A stretch of 32,872 nucleotides of DNA. It comes from an uncultured Rhodospirillaceae bacterium. Lineage in GTDB: Bacteria; Pseudomonadota; Alphaproteobacteria; SP197. Location: contig CALGGB010000241.1 of assembly GCA_937880925.1 (NCBI GenBank), positions 1-32,872 of the forward strand, in the 5' to 3' direction. The notes below the pieces were generated by a model. It searched no databases. It was not told where the DNA came from and saw only the letters and a program-made list of their open reading frames with translations. Position numbers and translations under genes: made by a program. Of the stretch, positions 23,252 through 29,928 are shown in pieces (position 1 is the first letter of the stretch; the number at the start of each line of letters is the position of its first letter).

Positions 23252-23596
23252 ATGAAGCCAGCTCTCGATCGCTATCCCACTGCGGGAGAGATCCAGCGCG
23301 TCCTCTTGACGCCGCGCTTCGTGGAGCTGTGCCAGTACAGCCTGCCGGAAGTCCTCACGCCTATCCTGGAGGTCTACGGAATAGAAGTGCTTGGTATGCC
23401 GCACACGCCTGCTTCGGGCATGGAAGCCTGGTGCATGATCAACGGCATCGAGCTCATCGTCTGGCCGAACGCCGCATGGATGGATGGCGCGGTCGAGATG
23501 CTGTGGCCGACCATGGTGCTTGCTGGTGACGGCCTGGACGACCTCGGCATCAGGGGTCGAGACCATGGACGCCCGGTGCTCACGCTTAGTGCCTGA
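23252..23596 (+). CDS. Hypothetical protein, 114 aa
   Basis: Not recognised. It begins one base after the previous stop. The N-terminus is helical (YPTAGEIQRVLLTPRFVEL), followed by an alpha/beta part rich in Trp and Met (GMEAWCMINGIELIVWPNAA). There is no membrane segment. The close spacing puts it in the same transcript as the membrane gene before it. The end of the gene is followed by a G/C-rich hairpin at about 23605-23632. Confidence 0.6.
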   Translation: MKPALDRYPTAGEIQRVLLTPRFVELCQYSLPEVLTPILEVYGIEVLGMPHTPASGMEAWCMINGIELIVWPNAAWMDGAVEMLWPTMVLAGDGLDDLGIRGRDHGRPVLTLSA

Positions 23597-23748
23597 CGCG
23601 AGGCGGGGAGGGACCGTCAGGCCGTCTCCCCGTCTCGATCTCACCTGGCAAGGAGAGAGCCGCACCCTTTGCAGTGGGCGACAGAGCCTTACTAGGCCAA
23701 TAAACGGGATCTTACAAGCCCGACAATACAGCCTGACGTTTGACGCAG

Positions 23749-23803
23749 GTATGCTTTTGCAAGATCATCCCGATCTCTGACGAGATGCGGAGGCCCTGCA
23801 TAC
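23749..23803 (+). promoter_or_regulatory. Leader hairpin enclosing the ribosome binding site of the XRE-type gene
   Basis: GTATGC (23749-23754) is complementary to GCATAC (23798-23803), which ends immediately before the ATG at 23804. Inside lies a second hairpin, ATCTC-TGAC-GAGAT (23773-23786), and the ribosome binding site GGAGG (23789-23793). A weak promoter candidate, TTGACG (23740-23745) with GATCAT 17 bp later, overlaps it. Both are suggestive only. Confidence 0.3.
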
Positions 23804-24151
23804 ATGCAAGTCTCATATCCCGAGACACCTGGGCGGAGATGGGCCTATAGCGAGCTCATCAAACAGCTCACCTGGCGACGTCAGGTTCTTGGCCTAACCC
23901 AGGATGATCTCGACCACAAGATAGGCTGCGCCGACGGACTGGTCAGCAAGTGGGAATGTGGAGTACGCAAACCCTCTGGCTGGAACCTGGCATGTTGGCT
24001 CGCAGCCCTGGACAGCGAGGTCATGATCTATGGGGCGAAAATCCCGGGACAAAGGCGCACGAGCGGAGCTCGAGGTCGTTGCGGCACTCAAGGCGTTGGG
24101 AATATCCTCAGAGAAGATCCCGGGGTCGGGCAGCTTCCGCTACCGTGGTGA
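23804..24151 (+). CDS. XRE/Cro-family helix-turn-helix regulator, 115 aa
   Basis: Residues about 17-75 form an XRE-type helix-turn-helix: 'ELIKQLTWRRQVLGLTQDDL', then 'GCADGLVSKWECGVRKPSGW', then 'LACWLAALD'. Such proteins regulate phage promoters by binding operators as dimers. The last 41 codons (24030-24151) overlap the next gene out of frame and encode a Gly/Arg-rich tail with no family signal, so the regulator proper may need only the first 80 residues. GGAGG precedes the start, inside a possible leader hairpin. Confidence 0.75.
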   Translation: MQVSYPETPGRRWAYSELIKQLTWRRQVLGLTQDDLDHKIGCADGLVSKWECGVRKPSGWNLACWLAALDSEVMIYGAKIPGQRRTSGARGRCGTQGVGNILREDPGVGQLPLPW

Positions 24152-24341
24152 AGCTCACGACGTCTCGATCCACAACGATGACGGCGATCAGTCCGTCGAA
24201 GTGAAGATCCGGGCAACTGGCTTCAAGCAGATCTACGACTATCTGGGAGACAACGATCTCCTGTTCCTGCGACGAGACCGGGACCGCTGGCTCGTTGTGA
24301 TGGACATCGACACCTGGCACAAGGAAAGACAGCGTTCATGA
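24030..24341 (+). CDS. Hjc-like PD-(D/E)XK nuclease, probable Holliday-junction resolvase, 103 aa
   Basis: The pattern matches archaeal-type Hjc and related small nucleases. It has 'SRDKGARAELEVVAALKALG' with Glu14, 'GSGSFRYRGEAHDVSI' with Asp44, and 'SVEVKIR' with Glu57-x-Lys59. Together these give the E...D...ExK active site for metal-dependent cutting. A role in resolving recombination or replication intermediates before packaging fits the neighbouring recombination genes. The N-terminal motif is needed, so the start at 24030 holds even though it overlaps the XRE gene by 122 nt. Its stop overlaps the next ATG (ATGA). A restriction-like role is less likely given its size. Confidence 0.75.
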   Translation: MGRKSRDKGARAELEVVAALKALGISSEKIPGSGSFRYRGEAHDVSIHNDDGDQSVEVKIRATGFKQIYDYLGDNDLLFLRRDRDRWLVVMDIDTWHKERQRS

Positions 24342-24562
24342 CAAATGAAGAAAAGGATCTGATGTGGCGTTTGGCCGTGATCCTTGATGCCTGCACCGAC
24401 CATCTGAACGAGCTTGCGTCGAAGGAGCTCCGCGACGAAGAGGGCAAACCTTTTCGTAAAACCACAGATCAGCGTCGCGCGAAAAAGGCGCGCGAAGCCA
24501 TAGAGGAGGCATTCGTTTTACTGGGTTTCCGGCCCTTGCCTATCTACGATCATGGCGCTTAA
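24338..24562 (+). CDS. Hypothetical protein, 74 aa
   Basis: Not recognised. It is a fully helical, charged small protein (LMWRLAVILDACTDHLNELA, then a Lys/Arg/Glu-rich helix). It is coupled to the nuclease by an ATGA overlap and overlaps the next gene by 11 bases. It could be a partner of the nuclease or of the replication proteins; no motif says which. Confidence 0.6.
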   Translation: MTNEEKDLMWRLAVILDACTDHLNELASKELRDEEGKPFRKTTDQRRAKKAREAIEEAFVLLGFRPLPIYDHGA

Positions 24563-25061
24563 CCCCCGCCCAGCCCTGATGAGTCTCTGCGCCTCAACCG
24601 TTCGCCAGATGCGGCGGCGTAACGAGAGCAGCGCCCTCAACCAGGCTGACGCCAAGCGCATGCTGGATCTCCTGTCGCGCGTGCTGGAGGCCGAGAACGG
24701 TCTTCCCGCACCCGTCACGCAGGCGGTAGCCGTAAAGGCCCCCGCAGCGCGCCCCAAGGGCAACCACAGCCTGCCGGAGGGATGGAGGCCAAGCGTCGCA
24801 ACGCTGGAGTATGCCGCACAACGAACACCGGAGGTTGATGTTGATGTCGAACACGAGAGGTTCACGAACCATTTCCGAAGTATTGCAGGCAGTCGTGGAG
24901 CAAAGTCGAACTGGGACCTTGCCTTCCGTAATTGGCTCATCCGAGCCCGAGACGACTATCGAGCACGACCAGGCTCGCGCCCGCCTCGCCAAACCCGGGA
25001 CGAAAAGCGCGAGAGAATTGTTCGAGCCGCGGCGTCAGGAGCTATGGACGACGTTCTGTAG
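24552..25061 (+). CDS. DnaT-like replication protein, 169 aa
   Basis: The C-terminal half follows the DnaT DNA-binding domain pattern found in primosomal and phage replication proteins: 'LPEGWRPSVATLEYAA' (74-89), 'ERFTNHFRSIAGSRG' (102-116), then 'SNWDLAFRNWLIRA' (119-132). The N-terminal third is helical and the linker is Ala/Pro-rich. DnaT-type proteins help load the replicative helicase on ssDNA, which agrees with the helicase-loader-like gene that follows. The sequence from 24838 on also encodes the proposed start of that next gene in another frame. ATG 24579 is an alternative start. Confidence 0.65.
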   Translation: MALNPRPALMSLCASTVRQMRRRNESSALNQADAKRMLDLLSRVLEAENGLPAPVTQAVAVKAPAARPKGNHSLPEGWRPSVATLEYAAQRTPEVDVDVEHERFTNHFRSIAGSRGAKSNWDLAFRNWLIRARDDYRARPGSRPPRQTRDEKRERIVRAAASGAMDDVL

Positions 25062-25464
25062 CCACCACGGCGCAGCCAAGCTGATCGAGAATGGTGTCTG
25101 GACTGACGACCTTCGGATGCTCAAGGAGGCCCAGGCCGAGCTTGAGGTCATCCAGCTGGACGGCACCACCCGCAAGCAGATCGGGCGCATCATCGACCTG
25201 ATGGCCGAGATGTTCTCTGCCGACGTTCCCAGCGCCGACGCACTGACCCAGTGGTTCAAGCTGCTGGAGCCTTACCCCGAGCAGGCGCTCAAGGATGGCG
25301 CGCGCGAGGTTCTTCGGACCCATCGCTGGCGCAACCTGCCGCTGCCCGCCGACTTCGTGACCCGCGTCGAGAGCAGCCCGGTCTATCGGGCCATGGCCGA
25401 CGAGAGCATCTGCTACCGACTGCTGAGAAAGGCGCTCGAAGCGGGCATCACCGCAAACAACTAA
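24838..25464 (+). CDS. Helicase-loader-like replication protein, 208 aa
   Basis: The C-terminal half has the pattern of phage helicase loaders: 'IIDLMAEMFSADVPSADALT', then 'WFKLLEPYPEQALKDGAREV', then 'WRNLPLPADFVTRVE'. This is a W-x-x-x-L-x-x-Y helical repeat followed by a 'P-x-DF' motif. The start is uncertain. ATG 24838 has GGAGG in front but lies deep inside the DnaT-like gene (224-nt overlap). TTG at 25018 would leave a 44-nt overlap and keep the recognisable part. Work with the DnaT-like protein in opening the origin is inferred from adjacency. The family name is a best guess. Confidence 0.55.
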   Translation: MLMSNTRGSRTISEVLQAVVEQSRTGTLPSVIGSSEPETTIEHDQARARLAKPGTKSARELFEPRRQELWTTFCSHHGAAKLIENGVWTDDLRMLKEAQAELEVIQLDGTTRKQIGRIIDLMAEMFSADVPSADALTQWFKLLEPYPEQALKDGAREVLRTHRWRNLPLPADFVTRVESSPVYRAMADESICYRLLRKALEAGITANN

Positions 25465-25484
25465 CCTGGCAAGGAGATTGAGCG

Positions 25485-25772
25485 ATGACCGCCTACACCC
25501 CCTTTACCAAGGGCAAGAGCGAGCCCGCGTTCGACACGCCGTCGGACCTGCTCGACCCGAGCATCAACGACGACCTTCGTATTCCGCACGCCCTCGACAC
25601 TCTTGTCCAGGTTCGTGCCGCGACCGTCGTCATCGAAGGTATGTGCCAGCAGGCCATCCGCATGCTGCGCGCCAAGCCGATGAACCCCCTCAACGTGCCC
25701 GTGGCCGAAGCCATTCTCGGAGACATCGAGAAGCGCGTCCACGAGCTGCGCCTCTATTCGGAGATTGGCTGA
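25485..25772 (+). CDS. Hypothetical protein, 95 aa
   Basis: Not recognised. It is helical after an extended N-terminus (IPHALDTLVQVRAATVVIEG, then AILGDIEKRVHELRLYSEIG). The ribosome binding site AAGGAG lies in the 14-bp word ACCTGGCAAGGAGA (25464-25477), which recurs exactly at 23643-23656. The stop overlaps the next start (TGATG). Confidence 0.65.
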   Translation: MTAYTPFTKGKSEPAFDTPSDLLDPSINDDLRIPHALDTLVQVRAATVVIEGMCQQAIRMLRAKPMNPLNVPVAEAILGDIEKRVHELRLYSEIG

Positions 25773-26215
25773 TGAACGTCGAACGACTGACCCGACTGCA
25801 TGCGCTCGTCTCGGGGATCTCGCCCGCAGTCCTGAACATGGAAACCTGGCTTGGCCAAGGCGGCTGCGGGACGACCGCCTGCGCCGTCGGGTGGGCTGCG
25901 CAGGACCCCTGGTTCAAGGCGCAGGGCTTGGAGCTCGTCGACGCCAAGTGGTCGGGGCCGAGAACTTTCTACCGACCCGTATTCGGCGGTAAGGAAAACA
26001 TGGCCGCAGCGGCCCTGCTCTTCGATCTGGACCCTGACATCACCGATACCCTGTTCGGGGATATGGCCTACGACGACAGCGAAGAAGCTGAAGACATCAA
26101 GAGCGATCTGCTGACGCGCATCACCATGGTCCTTGCCGGGAAGGACATCCTTCACCTGCACTATTGCAACAATAACGACGAGGACGACGACGACGATCTC
26201 GACGAAGAGATCTGA
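25772..26215 (+). CDS. Conserved-style hypothetical protein with acidic tail, 147 aa
   Basis: The start is ATG 25772, in a TGATG overlap. The text 'GGCGTTACAVGWAAQDPWF' (residues 30-48), followed by 'QGLELVD' and 'ENMAAAALLFDLD', is a recurrent pattern in phage and bacterial proteins of unknown function; the CGTxACAxG motif is the recognisable part. The C-terminus is an extreme acidic run of about 15 Asp/Glu residues. The acidic end may bind basic proteins or mimic DNA. No function is assigned. Confidence 0.65.
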   Translation: MNVERLTRLHALVSGISPAVLNMETWLGQGGCGTTACAVGWAAQDPWFKAQGLELVDAKWSGPRTFYRPVFGGKENMAAAALLFDLDPDITDTLFGDMAYDDSEEAEDIKSDLLTRITMVLAGKDILHLHYCNNNDEDDDDDLDEEI

Positions 26216-26248
26216 CGTCGCGATCCACCAGCCCAGGAGGCCTTGACC

Positions 26249-27127
26249 ATGCTGATGACCAATCGCCTAAACCTGCCCCAGCCTATCGTCGATGCGGTCA
26301 AGGCTCACCGCTACGATGGCCCGACTGGGCAGGACGAGCGCTACAGCGTCACGACCCTGATCGGCCCACCCCAGATCGCCCAGCTTGTGCGCCAGCACGA
26401 GAACGAACTGGTCGAGGATGTCTCCGAGCGGATCTGGGCCCTGATGGGCTCGGCCATGCACGAGATCCTCGCCAAGGCCAACACCAACGCCATCGTCGAG
26501 CAGCGCCTTGAGACCCGCGTCGATGGTGCCGTCGTCTCGGGAGCCTTCGATCGTATGGCCCTGATCGAGGATAGCCGGCGCAAGGCCTTCGTGCTTCAGG
26601 ACTACAAGTTCGCCTCCGTCTGGGAGGTGATCTACGGCACCAAGCCCGAGCGCATCCAGCAGCTCAACCTGTACGCCTGGCTGGCGACCTGCAACGGCTA
26701 CAAGGTCGACGCCATCGAGAACGTCATGCTTCTGCGTGACTGGAAGATGCGCGAGGCCAAGAACAATCACGAATACCCGCAGCAGCAGGTTGCCGTGATC
26801 CCTCAGCCCTTGGCTCCTCTGGAGGACACCGAGGAGTTCGTCGTCGAACGCATCGCCTTGCATCGCCGCGCGCGTGCCGGCGAGACTGTCGAGTGCACGG
26901 ACGAGGACCGCTGGATGAAGCCCGAGCAGTTCGCGGTGATGAAGACCGGCAACAAGCGGGCGACCAAGGTCTTCAACGCGCACAACGAAGCCTTCGACTG
27001 GGCGACCACCAACATGCCTGCGGGCAAGTGGGAAATCGAGACGCGTCGCGGCGAGGCTGTGCGGTGCGAAAGCTACTGCCCTGTCGCAGACTTCTGCCCG
27101 CAACGCCAGAAGGAGATCCGTGGATGA
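26249..27127 (+). CDS. RecB/Cas4-like PD-(D/E)XK exonuclease, 292 aa
   Basis: ATG 26249 has AGGAGG 8 bases upstream. The RecB-family nuclease motifs appear in order: 'GSAMHEIL' (His71), 'SGAFDRMAL' (Asp101), 'LQDYKFAS' (Asp118-x-Lys120) and the QxxxY motif 'QLNLY' (Gln138/Tyr142). Near the C-terminus 'CESYCPVADFCP' gives three cysteines (273, 277, 283), as in Cas4/AddB iron-sulfur nucleases; the fourth expected cysteine is not obvious. It likely resects DNA ends to make ssDNA for the annealing protein and SSB encoded downstream. No CRISPR array or cas1 is present, so a CRISPR adaptation role is unlikely. Confidence 0.8.
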   Translation: MLMTNRLNLPQPIVDAVKAHRYDGPTGQDERYSVTTLIGPPQIAQLVRQHENELVEDVSERIWALMGSAMHEILAKANTNAIVEQRLETRVDGAVVSGAFDRMALIEDSRRKAFVLQDYKFASVWEVIYGTKPERIQQLNLYAWLATCNGYKVDAIENVMLLRDWKMREAKNNHEYPQQQVAVIPQPLAPLEDTEEFVVERIALHRRARAGETVECTDEDRWMKPEQFAVMKTGNKRATKVFNAHNEAFDWATTNMPAGKWEIETRRGEAVRCESYCPVADFCPQRQKEIRG

Positions 27128-27432
27128 CGCAGCTACCCCTGAGCTTCACCGCCCATCATCTCGCCAAGCGCAATGACGGCAGCACCTCGCACGATGCGGC
27201 AGCCAGCATGAAGGAGGTCTGCGCGCGTCAGCACGAGGAGATCCTGGTTCTGATGCGGTGGGAGGCGAGGCCGCTTACCGCCGAGGAGATTGGCGACAAG
27301 ATCGGCTATCCGGTCTGGCGTCGCATGAACGAACTGGAGCGGGCCCAGCTCATCGTCCGCAACGTCGACATCAAGCGTCGCAACCACTCGGGCCGCATGG
27401 CCTTCACCTACAGCATGAGGAGAGACACATGA
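27124..27432 (+). CDS. Winged-helix DNA-binding protein, 102 aa
   Basis: Residues about 35-98 form a winged helix: 'HEEILVLMRWEARPLTAEEI', a recognition helix around 'PVWRRMNELERAQLI', and a basic wing (VDIKRRNHSGRMAFTYSM). The first 25 residues are an extended tail with 'LPLSFTAHHLAKRNDGS'. It is coupled by ATGA to both the nuclease before and the gene after, so it could be a regulator or an accessory DNA-binding protein in recombination. The closest family is not named. Confidence 0.65.
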   Translation: MTQLPLSFTAHHLAKRNDGSTSHDAAASMKEVCARQHEEILVLMRWEARPLTAEEIGDKIGYPVWRRMNELERAQLIVRNVDIKRRNHSGRMAFTYSMRRDT

Positions 27433-27917
27433 ACGAAGACGACAAGCGCCACAAGAAGCTCGCGTATCACCACAGCATTCTGATCCCCGGCCTTTTCGAA
27501 TACTGCCGTGAGGCCGACATCGACACCTTCGACATGATACAGATGCTCATCCAGTGGCCCACCCAGATCGCCATCAATACCCTCAAGAAGCCCGATGTCG
27601 AGCACCTGCGCGGGGCCATGACCGCGTGCGCCGGCATGCACCGCCTGATGGCTGACGAGCTCATGAAGGAGCTCGGCAAGGAGAATGGCGTCGGCATCTA
27701 CTCCGCCGTCCTGAGCGCCATGAACGAAGGCAAGGAAGAGCCCGCAAAGCGCGGCAGCAAGATCGAGCGTTCGGTTCGGGACGAGATCAAGGCGATCGAC
27801 GACATCGACCTGGGCAGCCCGGAGGCCAACGAGGCTTTCGCCAAGTTCTCCACCCAGATGGAGAGCATCTTCGGCAAGCTCCTCGATGACGAGCCCAAGA
27901 AAACGGGCACGGCATGA
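27429..27917 (+). CDS. Hypothetical helical protein, 162 aa
   Basis: Not recognised. The start is ATG 27429, in an ATGA overlap. It is mostly helical: 'IDTFDMIQMLIQWPTQIAI' and 'HLRGAMTACAGMHRLMADEL' in the first part, then charged, with an acidic C-terminus (IDDIDLGSPEANEAF). There is no membrane segment. Being embedded in the recombination cluster suggests DNA metabolism. Confidence 0.6.
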   Translation: MNEDDKRHKKLAYHHSILIPGLFEYCREADIDTFDMIQMLIQWPTQIAINTLKKPDVEHLRGAMTACAGMHRLMADELMKELGKENGVGIYSAVLSAMNEGKEEPAKRGSKIERSVRDEIKAIDDIDLGSPEANEAFAKFSTQMESIFGKLLDDEPKKTGTA

Positions 27918-28030
27918 GGGTCGTGATCGGCGGGGTGATCAAGCGGTTTATCGTCACCCTTGCCGAGATCGCCCGCCTTCGCCGCGAAACGGCCAACGAC
28001 AACAACCCGAGAAAGGATGACCCTGCATGA
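27914..28030 (+). CDS. Small basic protein, 38 aa
   Basis: This is a complete short frame with ATGA overlaps at both ends (ATG 27914 in the previous stop; its TGA in the next start). The product has a hydrophobic/basic N-terminal helix (VVIGGVIKRFIVTLAEIARL) and a polar tail (ANDNNPRKDDPA). The double coupling is the main support for translation. The function is unknown. Confidence 0.55.
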   Translation: MRVVIGGVIKRFIVTLAEIARLRRETANDNNPRKDDPA

Positions 28031-28695
28031 GCGACGCACCCGACAACATGAGGGTCTGGCGTCAGGTCGATCGTACCGACCCGCGCCACACCAAGGCGGT
28101 CACGTTTGGCCGCAAGTTCACCAGCATCGACGCCCATTACCAGGTGATGCGGGCCACCGAGACGTTCGGCCCGGTCGGCGAGGGCTGGATGTATGCCTGC
28201 ACCTACGGCCACGACACCGACGGGACCATGCCGTTCGTCTGGTGCGACATGACGATCCACTGGGGAGCCTCGGCAGTCAGCCCAGGCGGTTTGGGAGAGC
28301 GCGTCTTCGAGAACCACTTCGGGCCCGTCCGCTGCACTGCGCCACTCAAGGACCACAAGGGGGCCTTCGACAAGGATGCGCCCAAGAAGGCCATGACCGA
28401 CGCCATCACCAAGGCCCTGTCCCATCTGGGCTTCAACGCCGACGTCTTCCTCGGGAAGTTCGACGACAACGCCTACGTCACCCAGATGCGGGCCGAGTTC
28501 GACAAGGTCAAACCCGATGAGGTCGTCAAGTACGAAGAGGCGGTTCAGGCCGCAGCTTCGATGGACGAGCTCCGTAACATCAACATGGAGTACCAGGCCA
28601 CGATGGCCAAGCTCAAGACCACACACGCCGTCGCTGTGGGCGCTGCCGCAGCACTCTGGACCCGTCGCAAGGTCGAACTTCAGGAGGCAACATGA
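28027..28695 (+). CDS. Rad52-like single-strand annealing protein (candidate), 222 aa
   Basis: The central pattern is typical of phage annealing proteins of the Rad52/Sak/Erf kind: 'ATETFGPVGEGW' (43-54), 'DMTIHWG' (74-80), then 'DAPKKAMTDAITKALSHLGF' (117-136) and 'ADVFLGKFDDNAYV' (138-151). The 'DA-x-KKA-x-T-D-x-x-x-KAL-x-x-LG' helix is the key signature. These proteins anneal complementary strands coated by SSB, and an SSB gene lies two genes downstream, with a RecB-like nuclease upstream. The C-terminal quarter is helical. Subfamily not settled. Confidence 0.65.
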   Translation: MSDAPDNMRVWRQVDRTDPRHTKAVTFGRKFTSIDAHYQVMRATETFGPVGEGWMYACTYGHDTDGTMPFVWCDMTIHWGASAVSPGGLGERVFENHFGPVRCTAPLKDHKGAFDKDAPKKAMTDAITKALSHLGFNADVFLGKFDDNAYVTQMRAEFDKVKPDEVVKYEEAVQAAASMDELRNINMEYQATMAKLKTTHAVAVGAAAALWTRRKVELQEAT

Positions 28696-29282
28696 AGCCC
28701 AAGATACCCTCGCGCCGCATTGGCATCCCCGAAGCAGAGGATCTCTCCCGTGAGATCCTTCGTGCCGAGCTCACCAAGCGCACGGAAGCCCTCAAGAAGG
28801 AGGAATATTCGATCGCAGACGCCGTGTTCATGCACGTCGTCGGCAAGAAGAACCTCGAGATCATGGCGTCTCTGCCGGAAACTTTCTTCGAGAAAAGGTC
28901 GGACGTCAATGTCATCTCCCGCAGCGGGCGACGTTACAGTCCGCGGTATTCCGAGGCGCGCTCCGTCCCGGACGTCCTCAACCGCTGGCACAATAACGGC
29001 TCGGCCCTGAACCTTTCCGACAAGATCAAGGATCGGCTCGACTGCTTCCTTGAGCTTTCGGTGAAACTCGCCGAAGACAGGGCCGCTCTTCTGGACAAGA
29101 CCAAGGCAACGATCCTGGGCATTCGCACAACCAGCGCCCTTCGCGAGGCATGGCCGGAGGCCGCCAAGCTCCTGAAGGACGAGCCGAAGGCCACGCTTCC
29201 TGCCGTTCGCGTCGAAGATCTCAAGGCGTCGCTCAAGGCCGCCGGCCTTCAGCCCCAACCCACCACGAAGAAAGCAGCCTGA
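28692..29282 (+). CDS. Possible Nmad5-type protein (nucleotide-modification associated), 196 aa
   Basis: The N-terminal half, with 'LSREILRAELTKRTEALKKE', 'SIADAVFMHVVGKKN' and 'LPETFFEKRSDVNV', resembles the phage Nmad5 domain, a family linked by context to DNA modification. This is from memory of the pattern and moderate at best. The rest is helical with a Lys/Ala tail. It overlaps the annealing protein gene by ATGA and ends 2 bases before the SSB start. If not Nmad5, it is an unknown recombination-cluster protein. Confidence 0.45.
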   Translation: MKPKIPSRRIGIPEAEDLSREILRAELTKRTEALKKEEYSIADAVFMHVVGKKNLEIMASLPETFFEKRSDVNVISRSGRRYSPRYSEARSVPDVLNRWHNNGSALNLSDKIKDRLDCFLELSVKLAEDRAALLDKTKATILGIRTTSALREAWPEAAKLLKDEPKATLPAVRVEDLKASLKAAGLQPQPTTKKAA

Positions 29283-29284
29283 CC

Positions 29285-29722
29285 ATGATCAACAAAGCCA
29301 TCATCCTTGGCCGTCTCGGGCGCGATCCCGAGATGCGCTCGACGACCGCCGGCAAGTCCATCACGAACCTGTCGGTCGCCACGACCGAGACCTGGAAGGA
29401 CAAGAACTCCGGCGAGAAGAAGGAAAAGACCGAGTGGCATCGTGTCGCCATCTTCGCCGAGGGCCTCGCCCAGGCTATCAAGAAGTATGCCGCAAAGGGC
29501 GACCTGATCTACGTCGAAGGTAAGCTCGTCACCCGCAAGTGGACCGACAAGGCCGGCGTCGAGAAATACTCCACCGAGATCAACGTCGACTTAGGCGGCG
29601 TCGTGAAGATGCTGGGAAGCCGCGGCTCGAACGAGGGTGGCGGCGATCGCTCGGCTGACACCAGCACGGAGAGCGACAACGATGCCGACAACGGCGTCTA
29701 TGACGACGAGATCCCCTTCTGA
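29285..29722 (+). CDS. ssb: Single-stranded DNA-binding protein, 145 aa
   Basis: This is a classic bacterial-type SSB: an OB fold starting 'MINKAIILGRLGRDPEMR', then 'WKDKNSGEKKEKTEWHRVAI', 'GDLIYVEGKLVTRKW' and 'STEINVDLGGVVKMLG'. A Gly/Asp/Ser-rich linker and the acidic tip 'YDDEIPF' follow, the tail that recruits partner enzymes in E. coli SSB. It protects ssDNA in replication and recombination; the neighbouring nuclease and annealing protein fit. The stop overlaps the next ATG (TGATG). Confidence 0.95.
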   Translation: MINKAIILGRLGRDPEMRSTTAGKSITNLSVATTETWKDKNSGEKKEKTEWHRVAIFAEGLAQAIKKYAAKGDLIYVEGKLVTRKWTDKAGVEKYSTEINVDLGGVVKMLGSRGSNEGGGDRSADTSTESDNDADNGVYDDEIPF

Positions 29723-29928
29723 TGCGGAAGAACCGCAACACCGACTGGGTGGCTCGGCTCGTCCAACATGATCTGGCTATCCTCAGTCTGAGAGAGGGTC
29801 GCCGGCTCATGGTGGAAGCCAAGGTATCCAGCAGCGCGATCGACGGCGTCCGCCAGGCCCTCAAAAGCCTGGAGGGCGCTCGTCGCCACTGTCTGATCAT
29901 GATCGCCCGCAACGAAAGGGGGCCCTGA
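29722..29928 (+). CDS. Hypothetical helical protein, 68 aa
   Basis: Not recognised. It is a basic all-helical small protein ('DWVARLVQHDLAILSLREG', then 'AIDGVRQALKSLEGARRH'). It is coupled at both ends: its ATG shares a base with the SSB stop, and its stop shares a base with the start of the DnaA-like gene. Confidence 0.6.
   Translation: MRKNRNTDWVARLVQHDLAILSLREGRRLMVEAKVSSSAIDGVRQALKSLEGARRHCLIMIARNERGP

Noticed and set aside
26249-27127. Cas4 as part of a CRISPR system
   Set aside because: No repeats, spacers or other cas genes are seen; the nuclease sits in a recombination cluster instead.
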